From NCBI GenBank assembly GCA_964561825.1, contig CAZLSB010000263.1, forward strand, positions 1 through 5,572: a DNA stretch of 5,572 bases, read 5' to 3'. The position numbers and the translations under genes were made by a program. The notes beneath the pieces are model-generated. The model had not been told where the DNA came from, ran no database searches, and saw only the letters and a list, made by a program, of their open reading frames with translations. Of this stretch, positions 1 to 5,536 are shown piece after piece; the first letter of the stretch is position 1, and each line of letters opens with the position of its first letter. Source of the stretch: JADKFD01 sp964561825 (GTDB taxonomy: Bacteria; Pseudomonadota; Gammaproteobacteria; Xanthomonadales; SZUA-5).

Positions 1-1
1 A

Positions 2-94
2 TGCTGGCGCCGTGCGCATTGCTTCTTTTGGTCGCGACTCCGCGCGGCCATGAGCGCCATAGTCGAGTGCACCCGCGAGCCGCTGTCACGATGA
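2..94 (+). CDS. Possible 3' end of an upstream gene, cut by the window edge
   Basis: The second plus-strand frame is open from the window edge to a TGA at 92-94. That stop overlaps the ATG at 91-93 of the next gene (ATGA), a usual sign of adjacent genes in one operon. The visible tail is about 30 residues, rich in Arg, Trp and Cys and ending REPLSR. It is too short to identify. A rival reading is the third frame, which stops at 51-53 after a tail ending FGRDSARP; that stop also overlaps an ATG (50-52), so the true upstream gene could end there. I cannot choose with certainty between the two. Confidence 0.35.
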   Translation, partial: CWRRAHCFFWSRLRAAMSAIVECTREPLSR

Positions 95-1359
95 CCCTGC
101 CATCGGCGTTGCGAAAAACACTGCTGTGGGTGTTCGCCCTTACTTTGCTGTGGTTGGTGTTGATTCGCGGCTACGCCGATTATTTGGCGCGCCCACTACC
201 CGCGCGCGCTTTGGTGTTGAACGCTCAACAGCCAGAGGCGCTGGTCAAGACCGCAGAAGCAGCCTTAATCGCGCGTCAGTTGGAGGAAGCAGAGCGCCTT
301 GCGCAGTTGGTGTTGCGCAAGCAGCCGCTGGACGGTCGCGCCTTACGAATTTTGGCGGCTGTCGCCGAAGCGCGTGGGAACCGCCCGCAGGCACTGTTGT
401 TGATGCATGGGGCCGCCGCAGCGGCGCCACGCGATGCGCCCGCGCAATTTTGGCTGGCACTGAACGCCTTAGCTGATCGGGATTTGACTGATGCACTGCA
501 GCGCTTAGATCGCTTGTTGCGCTTTCAGCCGGAGTTGGCTGACGACGTGTTTCCCATTTTGGCTACTATCGCGCTCAATCCAGTGGGTTCGCGTGCGGTC
601 GCCAAGTACCTGGCTGTCGAGCCCAACTGGCGGCTTGATTTTTTGCGGCGTCTGATCCTTGAGAGCCCGTCCAGTTCGGACATCAATCGCTTGTTGCGCG
701 CTATCGTGCTGGCGGGCGGCGTGGTTCAGCAAGCCGAGTTGGAGGCGCTTGCGGCACGCCTGCTGCGTACGCGCGATTGGCCGGCATTACGTAAGCTGGT
801 CGCGAGCGCATCCATTGGTGGCTCGGATACCGCGCTTTTGTACGATGGTGGGTTCGATGGAGTCGCACGCAACCGTCTGCGCGGATGGGTGATTGCCCGG
901 GTTGCAGGTGCCGATATGCTGATTAGCAAGGAGCCAGTGGCCGACAATAAGGCGCTTAGGTTGGTGTTTTATGACCGTCGAGTTGCATTCCAGCATGTGT
1001 CGCAAATGTTGTTGTTGTTGCCCGGCCATTATCGACTTAGTGGTCGTGCGCGCTTAATTGATTTGCGGGCGGCACAGGGTTTAACGTGGAGTATGAGTTG
1101 CGCGGAGAGTGAAGTACCATTAGGTAAATCTGAACGCTTGCTTGGCAGCAGCGAGTGGCGAGGTTTCGAAATGGATTTCACCGTGTTGGATGCAGACTGT
1201 GGTGCGCAGCAATTGCGCTTGGTTTTAGATGCGCGAATCGCAGCTGAACAACAAGTTTCCGGAGAAGTCTGGTTTGATGATTTGGCGGTTGAATTACGAG
1301 GGCCAATTGAATCTGTACCGGAAGCTGACAATGTGCAACACGACGCCGACAGTGCTTGA
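91..1359 (+). CDS. Membrane-anchored TPR-like protein with a C-terminal beta-sandwich-like domain
   Basis: The frame is open from base 1, but I place the start at ATG 91. From there the protein (422 residues) opens with a short positive stretch (LRK) and one hydrophobic helix (about residues 10-27), and this ATG overlaps an upstream stop as ATGA. The 30 residues before it look like overlap rather than a signal peptide. No strong ribosome site precedes 91, which fits translational coupling. Residues about 45-150 are Ala/Leu-rich helical pairs of the TPR kind (for example AEAALIARQLEEAERLAQLV). Residues about 150-245 remain helical. Residues about 250-402 change to beta-strand-rich sequence, starting YDGGFDG and ending GEVWFDDLAVEL, which resembles carbohydrate-binding-type jelly rolls; its two cysteines (337, 370) could pair. 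The topology suggests an inner-membrane anchor with the rest in the periplasm. Such proteins often sit in exopolysaccharide or envelope loci, but the exact role is unknown and the domain calls are by eye. Confidence 0.82.
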   Translation: MTLPSALRKTLLWVFALTLLWLVLIRGYADYLARPLPARALVLNAQQPEALVKTAEAALIARQLEEAERLAQLVLRKQPLDGRALRILAAVAEARGNRPQALLLMHGAAAAAPRDAPAQFWLALNALADRDLTDALQRLDRLLRFQPELADDVFPILATIALNPVGSRAVAKYLAVEPNWRLDFLRRLILESPSSSDINRLLRAIVLAGGVVQQAELEALAARLLRTRDWPALRKLVASASIGGSDTALLYDGGFDGVARNRLRGWVIARVAGADMLISKEPVADNKALRLVFYDRRVAFQHVSQMLLLLPGHYRLSGRARLIDLRAAQGLTWSMSCAESEVPLGKSERLLGSSEWRGFEMDFTVLDADCGAQQLRLVLDARIAAEQQVSGEVWFDDLAVELRGPIESVPEADNVQHDADSA

Positions 1360-1403
1360 GCTTAGGGTTTGTTCCAGCTAAGCTTGAGGTGAGTTTTTTT
1401 TTT
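1355..1403 (+). terminator. Probable rho-independent terminator after the TPR-like gene
   Basis: A stem pairs 1355-1365 with 1378-1388. Seven perfect pairs (AGCTTAG/CTAAGCT) are extended by four more that include two G-U wobbles, around a 12-base loop. Five bases later comes a run of ten T (1394-1403). The stem overlaps the stop codon at 1357-1359. Its modest GC content and the 5-base spacer make it a less than ideal terminator. If it works, the next gene needs its own promoter or depends on read-through; I see no good promoter in the short gap. Confidence 0.6.
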
Positions 1404-1425
1404 CGATAAGGCGGGGCGCTAGAGC

Positions 1426-2187
1426 ATGAATGGATTCGCTAGGGGGCTAGCCACAATCGCTGGATTGTTGACATCTACACTACTTTTGGCACAGGACGGG
1501 GCGAAAGTTGTCGGAACCCTGCAGGATGTCGAAGGCACAGTGCTAGTCAAACAAGGCGGTCAATCGGTGGCAGCGGTTGAAGGTCAGCAGATCTACGCCG
1601 ACCAGGAGGTTCTGGTTTCGCTCGGCTCCAAGGCGCTGATGGTGTTTGCCGACGGCTGTGATATGGCACTGGAAGTTGAAGAACTCTACCAGGTGCCGAG
1701 GCGTTCGCCCTGCGCGACCATGTGGTGGGCGGCTCCCGCTGCCGCTGGGGTAGCATGTGGCGCGGCTCATGTTGACAATTCGAACAACGCTAGAAGCTTG
1801 GCTGCGGTTGGTTTGGCTGCGGGCGCAGGATTGTTGGCTACGGCGCAGAATCGCGAGCAAGATTACAGCGAATTTGCCGCCGCGTTGGAATCAGTCGATG
1901 GCGAAGTGCTGGCCAGCAACGAGTTGGGTGAGTTAGAGGTCATCAGTCCGGGCACGCGCTTACGCGCTGATCAGCAGATTGTCATTCGAGACGGCGCAAA
2001 GGCGCTGATTCGCTTCGACGATGGCTGCACCAAAGGGCTGGAAGTGGGCGGTGATGGTGAGCAGTCGTACACCATACCCGGCAATTCCCCGTGTTTTACG
2101 CCTGGACTTTGGTGGGCGAGCACTGCAGCCGCGGCAGGGTTGTGCGTGACCGCTGAAAACAGCGACGACGATCGCGTCTCGCCCTAA
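1426..2187 (+). CDS. Secreted protein with two FecR-like modules, each with three cysteines
   Basis: This is a 253-residue protein of unknown specific function. Residues 1-22 form a signal peptide (Arg6, then a hydrophobic core, likely cut after LLA22) with no lipobox. The mature part is an internal duplication. Module 1 (about 32-111) and module 2 (about 154-240) share the order V-[ED]-G-x-VL, G-x-x-[IL]-x-ADQ, G-[SA]-KAL-x-x-F-x-DGC, LEV, Y-x-[VI]-P, SPC, WWA-x-x-AAAG and a final Cys. The cysteines match one for one (78, 96, 111 and 201, 223, 240). The first part of each module resembles the FecR domain, a periplasmic beta fold found in sigma-regulator and surface proteins. Between the modules is an Ala/Gly/Leu-rich hydrophobic stretch (about 124-140) that might be a membrane segment or linker. 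A purine-rich stretch at 1408-1415 (AAGGCGGGG-like) may be the ribosome site, though it is slightly far from the ATG. The protein is probably periplasmic or surface-located; the FecR link is inferred from motif appearance. Confidence 0.85.
   Translation: MNGFARGLATIAGLLTSTLLLAQDGAKVVGTLQDVEGTVLVKQGGQSVAAVEGQQIYADQEVLVSLGSKALMVFADGCDMALEVEELYQVPRRSPCATMWWAAPAAAGVACGAAHVDNSNNARSLAAVGLAAGAGLLATAQNREQDYSEFAAALESVDGEVLASNELGELEVISPGTRLRADQQIVIRDGAKALIRFDDGCTKGLEVGGDGEQSYTIPGNSPCFTPGLWWASTAAAAGLCVTAENSDDDRVSP
1519..1758 (+). repeat. First copy of the internal FecR-like module
   Basis: Encodes residues 32-111 of the secreted protein. It pairs with the second copy at 1885-2145 with a register shift of 122-123 residues at the start, growing to 127-129 near the end through small insertions in copy two. 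Shared landmarks are ADQ (58-60), KALMVFADGC (69-78), SPC (94-96), WW (100-101) and the closing Cys111. The copies are clearly diverged, so the duplication is old. Confidence 0.8.
1885..2145 (+). repeat. Second copy of the internal FecR-like module
   Basis: Encodes residues 154-240. Landmarks matching copy one are ADQ (181-183), KALIRFDDGC (192-201), SPC (221-223), WW (229-230) and Cys240. Relative to copy one it has four extra residues between DGC and SPC and two more between SPC and the final Cys. After it only a short acidic tail (ENSDDD) remains. Confidence 0.8.
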
Positions 2188-2197
2188 TCCTTTGGTC

Positions 2198-2214
2198 GCT
2201 GCGCACCGCGCAGC
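2198..2214. repeat. Short perfect hairpin just after the secreted-protein gene
   Basis: GCTGCGC (2198-2204) and GCGCAGC (2208-2214) form a 7-base-pair GC-rich stem with a 3-base loop, 10 bases after the stop codon. No T run follows on either strand, so it is not a standard intrinsic terminator. It could protect the mRNA 3' end or assist Rho-dependent ending. Confidence 0.5.
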
Positions 2215-2252
2215 AATCAGTTCGTTGCGTAGCGTCGCGCTCCCTTAATGCA

Positions 2253-2335
2253 CGATGGGCTTTGCGCGCACTGCCGCGTCGCTTTCGCCTTGTTGTGGCA
2301 TGTACTTTCGAAGCCACCGCAACGCCAGCCCATCG
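2253..2335. repeat. 83-base inverted-repeat structure in the convergent intergenic gap
   Basis: CGATGGGCT (2253-2261) is the exact reverse complement of AGCCCATCG (2327-2335), a 9-base-pair outer stem. Inside it, 2290-2299 pairs with 2313-2322 with one mismatch and one wobble (core GTGGC/GCCAC). The structure lies between two genes that face each other, and no reading frame explains it. It may be a bidirectional transcription-ending structure, an extragenic palindromic repeat or a small structured RNA. No T run supports a classic terminator. Confidence 0.5.
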
Positions 2336-2355
2336 GCTTTAGCATCCGTAGGCAC

Positions 2356-2766
2356 TCAGTAGTCGCTCTGTGCAATCTGCTTTAACCAATCCTGCAGATT
2401 GTAGTAATTGCTGACGCGCGTGATTTGTCCGTCGCTGACGTCGAAAAAGGCGCCGCCTGGCAGGCGGTAACGTTGTCCGAGTGCCGCTGGCAAACCATCG
2501 TCGCTGGACAAATACTGCCCACAAACGACGTACTCAGCAGACGCATGATTGGCATTAGCACCCACTAAAATGCGCACGTCGGTCAACACTTCCAAATAAC
2601 AGCGCGCCATTTTTTGCAAAAATAGTCGAAAGTTATCACGCCCGATTTGTCGCTCACCTTGATTTACATCGTGCGCGACATCTTCAGTGAGCAGACTCAG
2701 CATGCCGTCCCAGTCGGCGCGATTAAATGCGGTGTAGTAGCGTGCAATCAATTCGTGAGTGGTCAT
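2356..2766 (-). CDS. SnoaL/ketosteroid-isomerase-like protein
   Basis: A 136-residue protein, about the normal size for a single-domain NTF2-like/SnoaL fold. It opens with the typical helix (ELIARYYTAFNRADWDGMLSLL), followed by TEDVAHDVNQGERQIGRDNFRLFL and the cone-forming strands, with RYRLPGGAFFDVSDGQITRVSNYYN near the end (residues about 99-122). This pattern matches, from memory, the family described as ketosteroid isomerase-related proteins; close relatives are sometimes misnamed as isopropylmalate or homocitrate synthases. The fold makes a pocket for a small hydrophobic molecule, but substrate and reaction are unknown. It starts 31 bases after the stop of the PfkB-type kinase on the same strand, so the two are probably co-transcribed. 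The ribosome site before its ATG is weak (GAG about 9 bases away). It is probably cytosolic, with no signal peptide. Confidence 0.85.
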   Translation of the reverse strand: MTTHELIARYYTAFNRADWDGMLSLLTEDVAHDVNQGERQIGRDNFRLFLQKMARCYLEVLTDVRILVGANANHASAEYVVCGQYLSSDDGLPAALGQRYRLPGGAFFDVSDGQITRVSNYYNLQDWLKQIAQSDY

Positions 2767-2797
2767 TGTTTGCTCGATTTATTCAGCAATGACGGGG

Positions 2798-3742
2798 TTA
2801 TTCAAATCGATAGCCAAATTCGACGCGAAATCGTTCGAGAAATTCTTCGCGGGTGAAGCTCTGGTTCTGCGTACCGGGCTTTTCAATCTTGATTGCGCCC
2901 ATCAACGAGGCAATACGGCCCGTGGTTTCGAAGTCCAGATCGTTCATCAGGCCATAGATCAAACCCGCGCGGTAGGCATCGCCGCAGCCCGTTGGATCAA
3001 CCACTACAGACGCCTTGGCAGTCGGAATTTCGATCAAACCCTCGCGGGTGTACCAATGCGAGCCCTGGCTACCACGGGTGACGATGTACGCCGAAACGCG
3101 CTTTGCTATGTCTTCGGGCGTCCAACCGGTGCGCTCGGACAACAACTGCGATTCGTAGTCGTTGACTGACACGTAGGTCGCGTTTTCGATGAAATTGCGG
3201 AATTCTTCGCCATTGAATAACGGCAGCGCTTGGCCGGGATCAAAAATAAAGGGCACTCCCATAGCCTTAAACTCGCGCGCATGTTGCAGCATCGCATCGC
3301 GATTGTCGGGCGCCACAATGCCGAAACTGACGTTTTTCACATCATGCACATGCGCACCGTGGCTGCGCGTCATCGCGCCGGGGTGAAAAGCGGTGATCTG
3401 ATTGTCATCTAGATCAGTGGTGATGTAGGCCTGAGCGGTGAAGTGATCTGCTAGTTCGCGTACGCACCGCAGATCAATATCGAGCGCCTCGAAGTGCGCG
3501 CGATACGGTGCAAAATCACGTCCGACTGCGCCAAATGGCACCGGATGACCGCCCAGCAGCTTCAGGTTGTAGCTGATATTGCCAGCACAACCGCCAAATT
3601 CGCGGCGCAGCGTGGGCACATAAAAAGCCACGCTGAGCATATGTACTTTGTCGGCGAGGATATGGTTCTTGAACCGATCTTCGAACACCATGATGGTGTC
3701 GTAAGCCATAGAACCACAAATCAGGGCTTGCTTGGTCGCCAT
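2798..3742 (-). CDS. PfkB-family carbohydrate or nucleoside kinase (adenosine-kinase-like)
   Basis: A 314-residue cytosolic kinase of normal ribokinase/PfkB length. The first family signature is FGGCAGNISYNLKLLGG (49-65), with the Gly-Gly hinge and the Asn that contacts the substrate. The second is DPTGCGDAYRAG (249-260), holding the anion-hole glycines and the catalytic base Asp255; the common GAGD is GCGD here. Other marks are GAVGRD (71-76), FDPGQALPL (167-175), SVNDYE (192-197) and VTRGSQGS (221-228). It should move the gamma-phosphate of ATP to a hydroxymethyl group of a sugar or nucleoside. Similar proteobacterial proteins are often labelled adenosine kinase, but I cannot fix the substrate. 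It lies upstream of the SnoaL-like gene in a likely two-gene unit and 93 bases after the oxyR-partner gene. In that gap I see neither a sound promoter nor a terminator, so read-through is possible. The ATG at 3742 has only a weak ribosome site. Confidence 0.92.
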   Translation of the reverse strand: MATKQALICGSMAYDTIMVFEDRFKNHILADKVHMLSVAFYVPTLRREFGGCAGNISYNLKLLGGHPVPFGAVGRDFAPYRAHFEALDIDLRCVRELADHFTAQAYITTDLDDNQITAFHPGAMTRSHGAHVHDVKNVSFGIVAPDNRDAMLQHAREFKAMGVPFIFDPGQALPLFNGEEFRNFIENATYVSVNDYESQLLSERTGWTPEDIAKRVSAYIVTRGSQGSHWYTREGLIEIPTAKASVVVDPTGCGDAYRAGLIYGLMNDLDFETTGRIASLMGAIKIEKPGTQNQSFTREEFLERFRVEFGYRFE

Positions 3743-3835
3743 TTCAGCTACATTCCGAGAAATAGAAAAATCAGCGGCAGACTAACCCGCATCGCAGATT
3801 GGGAGAAGCGCTGCCATGCATAGACCTACTCATCC

Positions 3836-4444
3836 TTAGCGCAACACGTAAACGTCCTGCACCAGCAGCAGCTCACAAGCGCCTGCGCCGCTATCTTCCC
3901 GACTCAGTGATGATCGCCAGTGCCAACCGTTGGCGCGGTGTGCTTCCACCAATAAACCTTCTAAATGAATGACTTCACCGGCGCGAATCCGGGCCAGCGC
4001 TGCGCTAATGGTGGCATCTGCCGGGATGAGGTGCACATTGGTCGCCGAGCGTACGATCTCCTGTTGCGGGATGGGCGGCTCTCGTTCCCAGCGATAGGTA
4101 AAAAAACGCGTACCTTGTTGGATCCCGAGTTGATTGATCACCGTGGTGTCCGACATGCGCCCCCAGCCGAGCGCAAAGTCGAGGGGCGATAGTGCTGCGC
4201 CGGCGTCGCTTCGATAGCTTAAACGCGACAACAGTCGCCCTTGCACGCTAAATTCTGCCAGCGGCGTCAGCTCAAACTCGCCGTGCACGATCGGCGCTTG
4301 GCGATCCGAAAAATTGCGCTGCACGGGTGGTTCCGGAGCAATGACGCCTGGCTCACGGTCGATGGGACTGGGCTCACGGGTGTGCAGGTGCCAAAGGCCG
4401 CCGGCTATACAAATCGCCAGGATGAGCCAAACCCGCGAGTTCAC
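3836..4444 (-). CDS. Uncharacterised single-pass membrane protein, translationally coupled to oxyR
   Basis: A 202-residue protein of unknown function. It starts with GTG at 4444-4442, which overlaps the oxyR stop as GTGA; a G-rich stretch just upstream may serve as ribosome site. Residues about 4-20 (RVWLILAICIAGGLWHL) form one hydrophobic helix that anchors the protein or acts as an uncleaved signal. A Pro/Glu-rich linker (about 24-48) leads to an apparently folded region (about 53-202). Striking blocks are LDFALGWGRMSD (88-99), GTRFFTYRWEREPPIP (111-126), SATNVHLIPAD (133-143), IRAGEVIHLEGLLVEA (153-168) and GWHWRSSLSREDSGAGACE (173-191). The late GEVIHLEGLLVE strand pattern could suggest a small beta-barrel, but this is only an impression. 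Cysteines are few: Cys12 in the helix and Cys190. The domain probably faces the periplasm. Sharing a transcript with the peroxide sensor suggests a link to oxidative stress or simply to oxyR expression; that is inference. Confidence 0.8.
   Translation of the reverse strand: MNSRVWLILAICIAGGLWHLHTREPSPIDREPGVIAPEPPVQRNFSDRQAPIVHGEFELTPLAEFSVQGRLLSRLSYRSDAGAALSPLDFALGWGRMSDTTVINQLGIQQGTRFFTYRWEREPPIPQQEIVRSATNVHLIPADATISAALARIRAGEVIHLEGLLVEAHRANGWHWRSSLSREDSGAGACELLLVQDVYVLR
4441..4444 (-). other. GTGA start/stop overlap between oxyR and the membrane-protein gene
   Basis: On the minus strand the last codon of oxyR (TGA, 4443-4441) shares two bases with the GTG start (4444-4442) of the following gene. 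Such 4-base overlaps normally mean a single transcript with re-initiation by the same ribosomes. The weaker GTG start may lower the output of the second protein relative to OxyR. Confidence 0.85.
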
Positions 4445-5373
4445 GGTTCGAGCCCCCGCTCGCTTTGCGCCGGTTCGCCCAACACTCGGCGACCGCAGTT
4501 GGCCAAAATATGGGCTAAGGTTTGCATCAACTCGTCGCGCGCGTCACTCTTGCGCCACAACAATCCCAATTGACGCGTGGGCTGCGGATCAGCGAAACGA
4601 CGCAGCTCGATATGTTCGTTGTTCGCCACCGGTGGCATCACCGAAAGTTGCGGCAACAGCGTCAATCCGACGTTGGCGGCCACCATTTGACGCAGGGTTT
4701 CTAAACTGGTCGCGCGGAATCCGCTGCGTTCGGCAGCGCCACCCAAAGCACACAAGGACAGTGCCTGAGTGCGCAGGCAATGGCCCTCTTCCAGCAGTAG
4801 AACCTCTTGGTTACGCAAATCAATCATCCGCACCGTTTGTGCAAACTCTGCGGCGCGTTCGCGCGGTAGGGCCAGCAGAAAGGGCTCTTCAAACAACGGC
4901 GCGCAGTTTTGCGTGTCATCGCCGGCCGGCAGCGCCAAGACAATGGCGTCCACATCGCCGCGTTCGAGTTGCGCCAGCAATTCCTCGGTTTTTTCTTCGA
5001 TCAGTAACAGTTCGAGTTTAGGAAAACGCGCTCGCAACGCTGGGACCACGTGCGGCAATAGATACGGTCCCAAAGTGGGAAACATCCCCAAACGAATGCT
5101 GCCGGATTCGGGGTCGCGCGCATTCCGCGCAATGCCGCGAATGGCTTCGACTTCGCGCAGGATCACCCGCGCTCGGGCAATGATCGATTCGCCGACTTTG
5201 GTGAGCAGCACGCCACGCGACTGACGCTCGAAAATCTGCACATCCAACTCGTCTTCCAATTTTTTGATTTGCGTCGACAAGGTCGGCTGACTTGCAAACG
5301 AGGCTTCGGCCGCTCGACCAAAATGGCGATGTTCCGCGAGCGCTAGCAGGTACTTTAGATCACGCAGGTTCAT
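4441..5373 (-). CDS. oxyR: OxyR, LysR-family hydrogen peroxide-sensing regulator
   Basis: A 310-residue cytosolic LysR-type regulator of normal OxyR length. Residues 1-60 are the winged helix-turn-helix (MNLRDLKYLLALAEHRHFGRAAEA, then SQPTLSTQIKKLEDEL), followed by a linker helix to about 90 and the sensing domain (about 92-300). The defining redox pair lies in EEGHCLRTQALSLC, with Cys199 and Cys208 at exactly the E. coli numbers; in E. coli, peroxide oxidises Cys199, which then forms a disulfide with Cys208 and turns the tetramer into an activator. Thr100 in FPTLGPYLLPH and the FRATSLETLRQMVAA block (219-233) are also kept. Compared from memory with E. coli, position 125 is Ile rather than His and 218 is Gly rather than His. 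Two extra cysteines (157, 293) are present. Known OxyR targets elsewhere include katG, ahpCF and dps; none is adjacent here. A short AGG element sits 6-8 bases before the ATG. No clear OxyR operator or sigma-70 promoter was found in the upstream bases. Confidence 0.95.
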   Translation of the reverse strand: MNLRDLKYLLALAEHRHFGRAAEASFASQPTLSTQIKKLEDELDVQIFERQSRGVLLTKVGESIIARARVILREVEAIRGIARNARDPESGSIRLGMFPTLGPYLLPHVVPALRARFPKLELLLIEEKTEELLAQLERGDVDAIVLALPAGDDTQNCAPLFEEPFLLALPRERAAEFAQTVRMIDLRNQEVLLLEEGHCLRTQALSLCALGGAAERSGFRATSLETLRQMVAANVGLTLLPQLSVMPPVANNEHIELRRFADPQPTRQLGLLWRKSDARDELMQTLAHILANCGRRVLGEPAQSERGLEP

Positions 5374-5448
5374 TCAACCTAGAAACCTCAGTTGGACGGG
5401 GTAGAGTGTGCGGTTATGGCAGTGTAGGCATCAGCGCAATGAGGGTGA
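5374..5448 (-). promoter_or_regulatory. oxyR leader, presumed promoter region without a clear motif
   Basis: This is the unstructured stretch between the oxyR start and the hairpin cluster. Since oxyR is the first minus-strand gene in the window, its promoter is expected here. The best minus-strand candidates (TTGCGC at 5439-5434 and CATAAC at 5418-5413) are only 15 bases apart and match the sigma-70 consensus poorly. I see no ATAG/CTAT-type OxyR site. Confidence 0.25.
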
Positions 5449-5486
5449 AAGCCGGCAAGCTTGCGCGGCACGCCGCGCGCCGGCTT
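5449..5486. repeat. Compound inverted repeat (hairpin 1) upstream of oxyR
   Basis: AAGCCGGC (5449-5456) matches GCCGGCTT (5479-5486) as an exact reverse complement. Nested inside, GCGCGGC (5463-5469) matches GCCGCGC (5472-5478). Together they give a 15-pair, very GC-rich stem interrupted only by AAGCTT (5457-5462) bulged on one side. It lies about 75 bases before the oxyR start. It is the first of three adjacent hairpins. Confidence 0.7.
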
Positions 5487-5492
5487 GAACGG

Positions 5493-5511
5493 CTGGCGGC
5501 CACGCCGCCAG
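5493..5511. repeat. Inverted repeat (hairpin 2) upstream of oxyR
   Basis: CTGGCGGC (5493-5500) pairs perfectly with GCCGCCAG (5504-5511) around the 3-base loop CAC. It starts 6 bases after the end of hairpin 1. There is no T run next to it on either strand. Confidence 0.7.
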
Positions 5512-5517
5512 ACCGGG

Positions 5518-5536
5518 GGAATGGTTGTTCCATTCC
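5518..5536. repeat. Inverted repeat (hairpin 3) upstream of oxyR
   Basis: GGAATGG (5518-5524) pairs perfectly with CCATTCC (5530-5536) around the loop TTGTT. It may be enclosed by a weak outer pairing of CCGGG (5513-5517) with CCCGG (5560-5564), which also encloses the palindrome GTTGCAAC (5542-5549). This closes the run of structured sequence near the window edge. Confidence 0.65.

Noticed and set aside
1384..1410. Sigma-70 promoter for the secreted-protein gene (TTGAGG and GATAAG)
   Set aside because: The spacing is 15 bases and the implied transcription start would fall only a few bases before the ATG, leaving almost no room for a ribosome site.
2759..3169. Plus-strand open frame of 136 codons opposite the PfkB-type kinase
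   Set aside because: Antisense to a well-supported kinase gene covering its C-terminal signature. No motif or ribosome site supports it.
3743..3835. Possible terminator and promoter in the gap before the kinase gene
   Set aside because: On the minus strand there is only a 4-pair GCGG/CCGC stem followed by a T5 run, and no -35/-10 pair with acceptable spacing. Too weak to annotate.
4314..5021. Long plus-strand open frame of 235 codons opposite oxyR
   Set aside because: It lies antisense to oxyR, whose family match is certain, and across the start of its coupled gene. Its translation is Arg/Pro/Ala-rich with no recognisable motif, typical of a shadow frame.
4769..5224. Plus-strand open frame of 151 codons inside oxyR
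   Set aside because: Ser/Arg-rich translation with no domain, wholly antisense to the oxyR coding sequence.
5449..5511. Integron attC-like recombination site
   Set aside because: The GC-rich stem and TTCAAGCCG stretch look attC-like at a glance, but I find no properly spaced pair of RYYYAAC and GTTRRRY ends and no integrase or cassette context.
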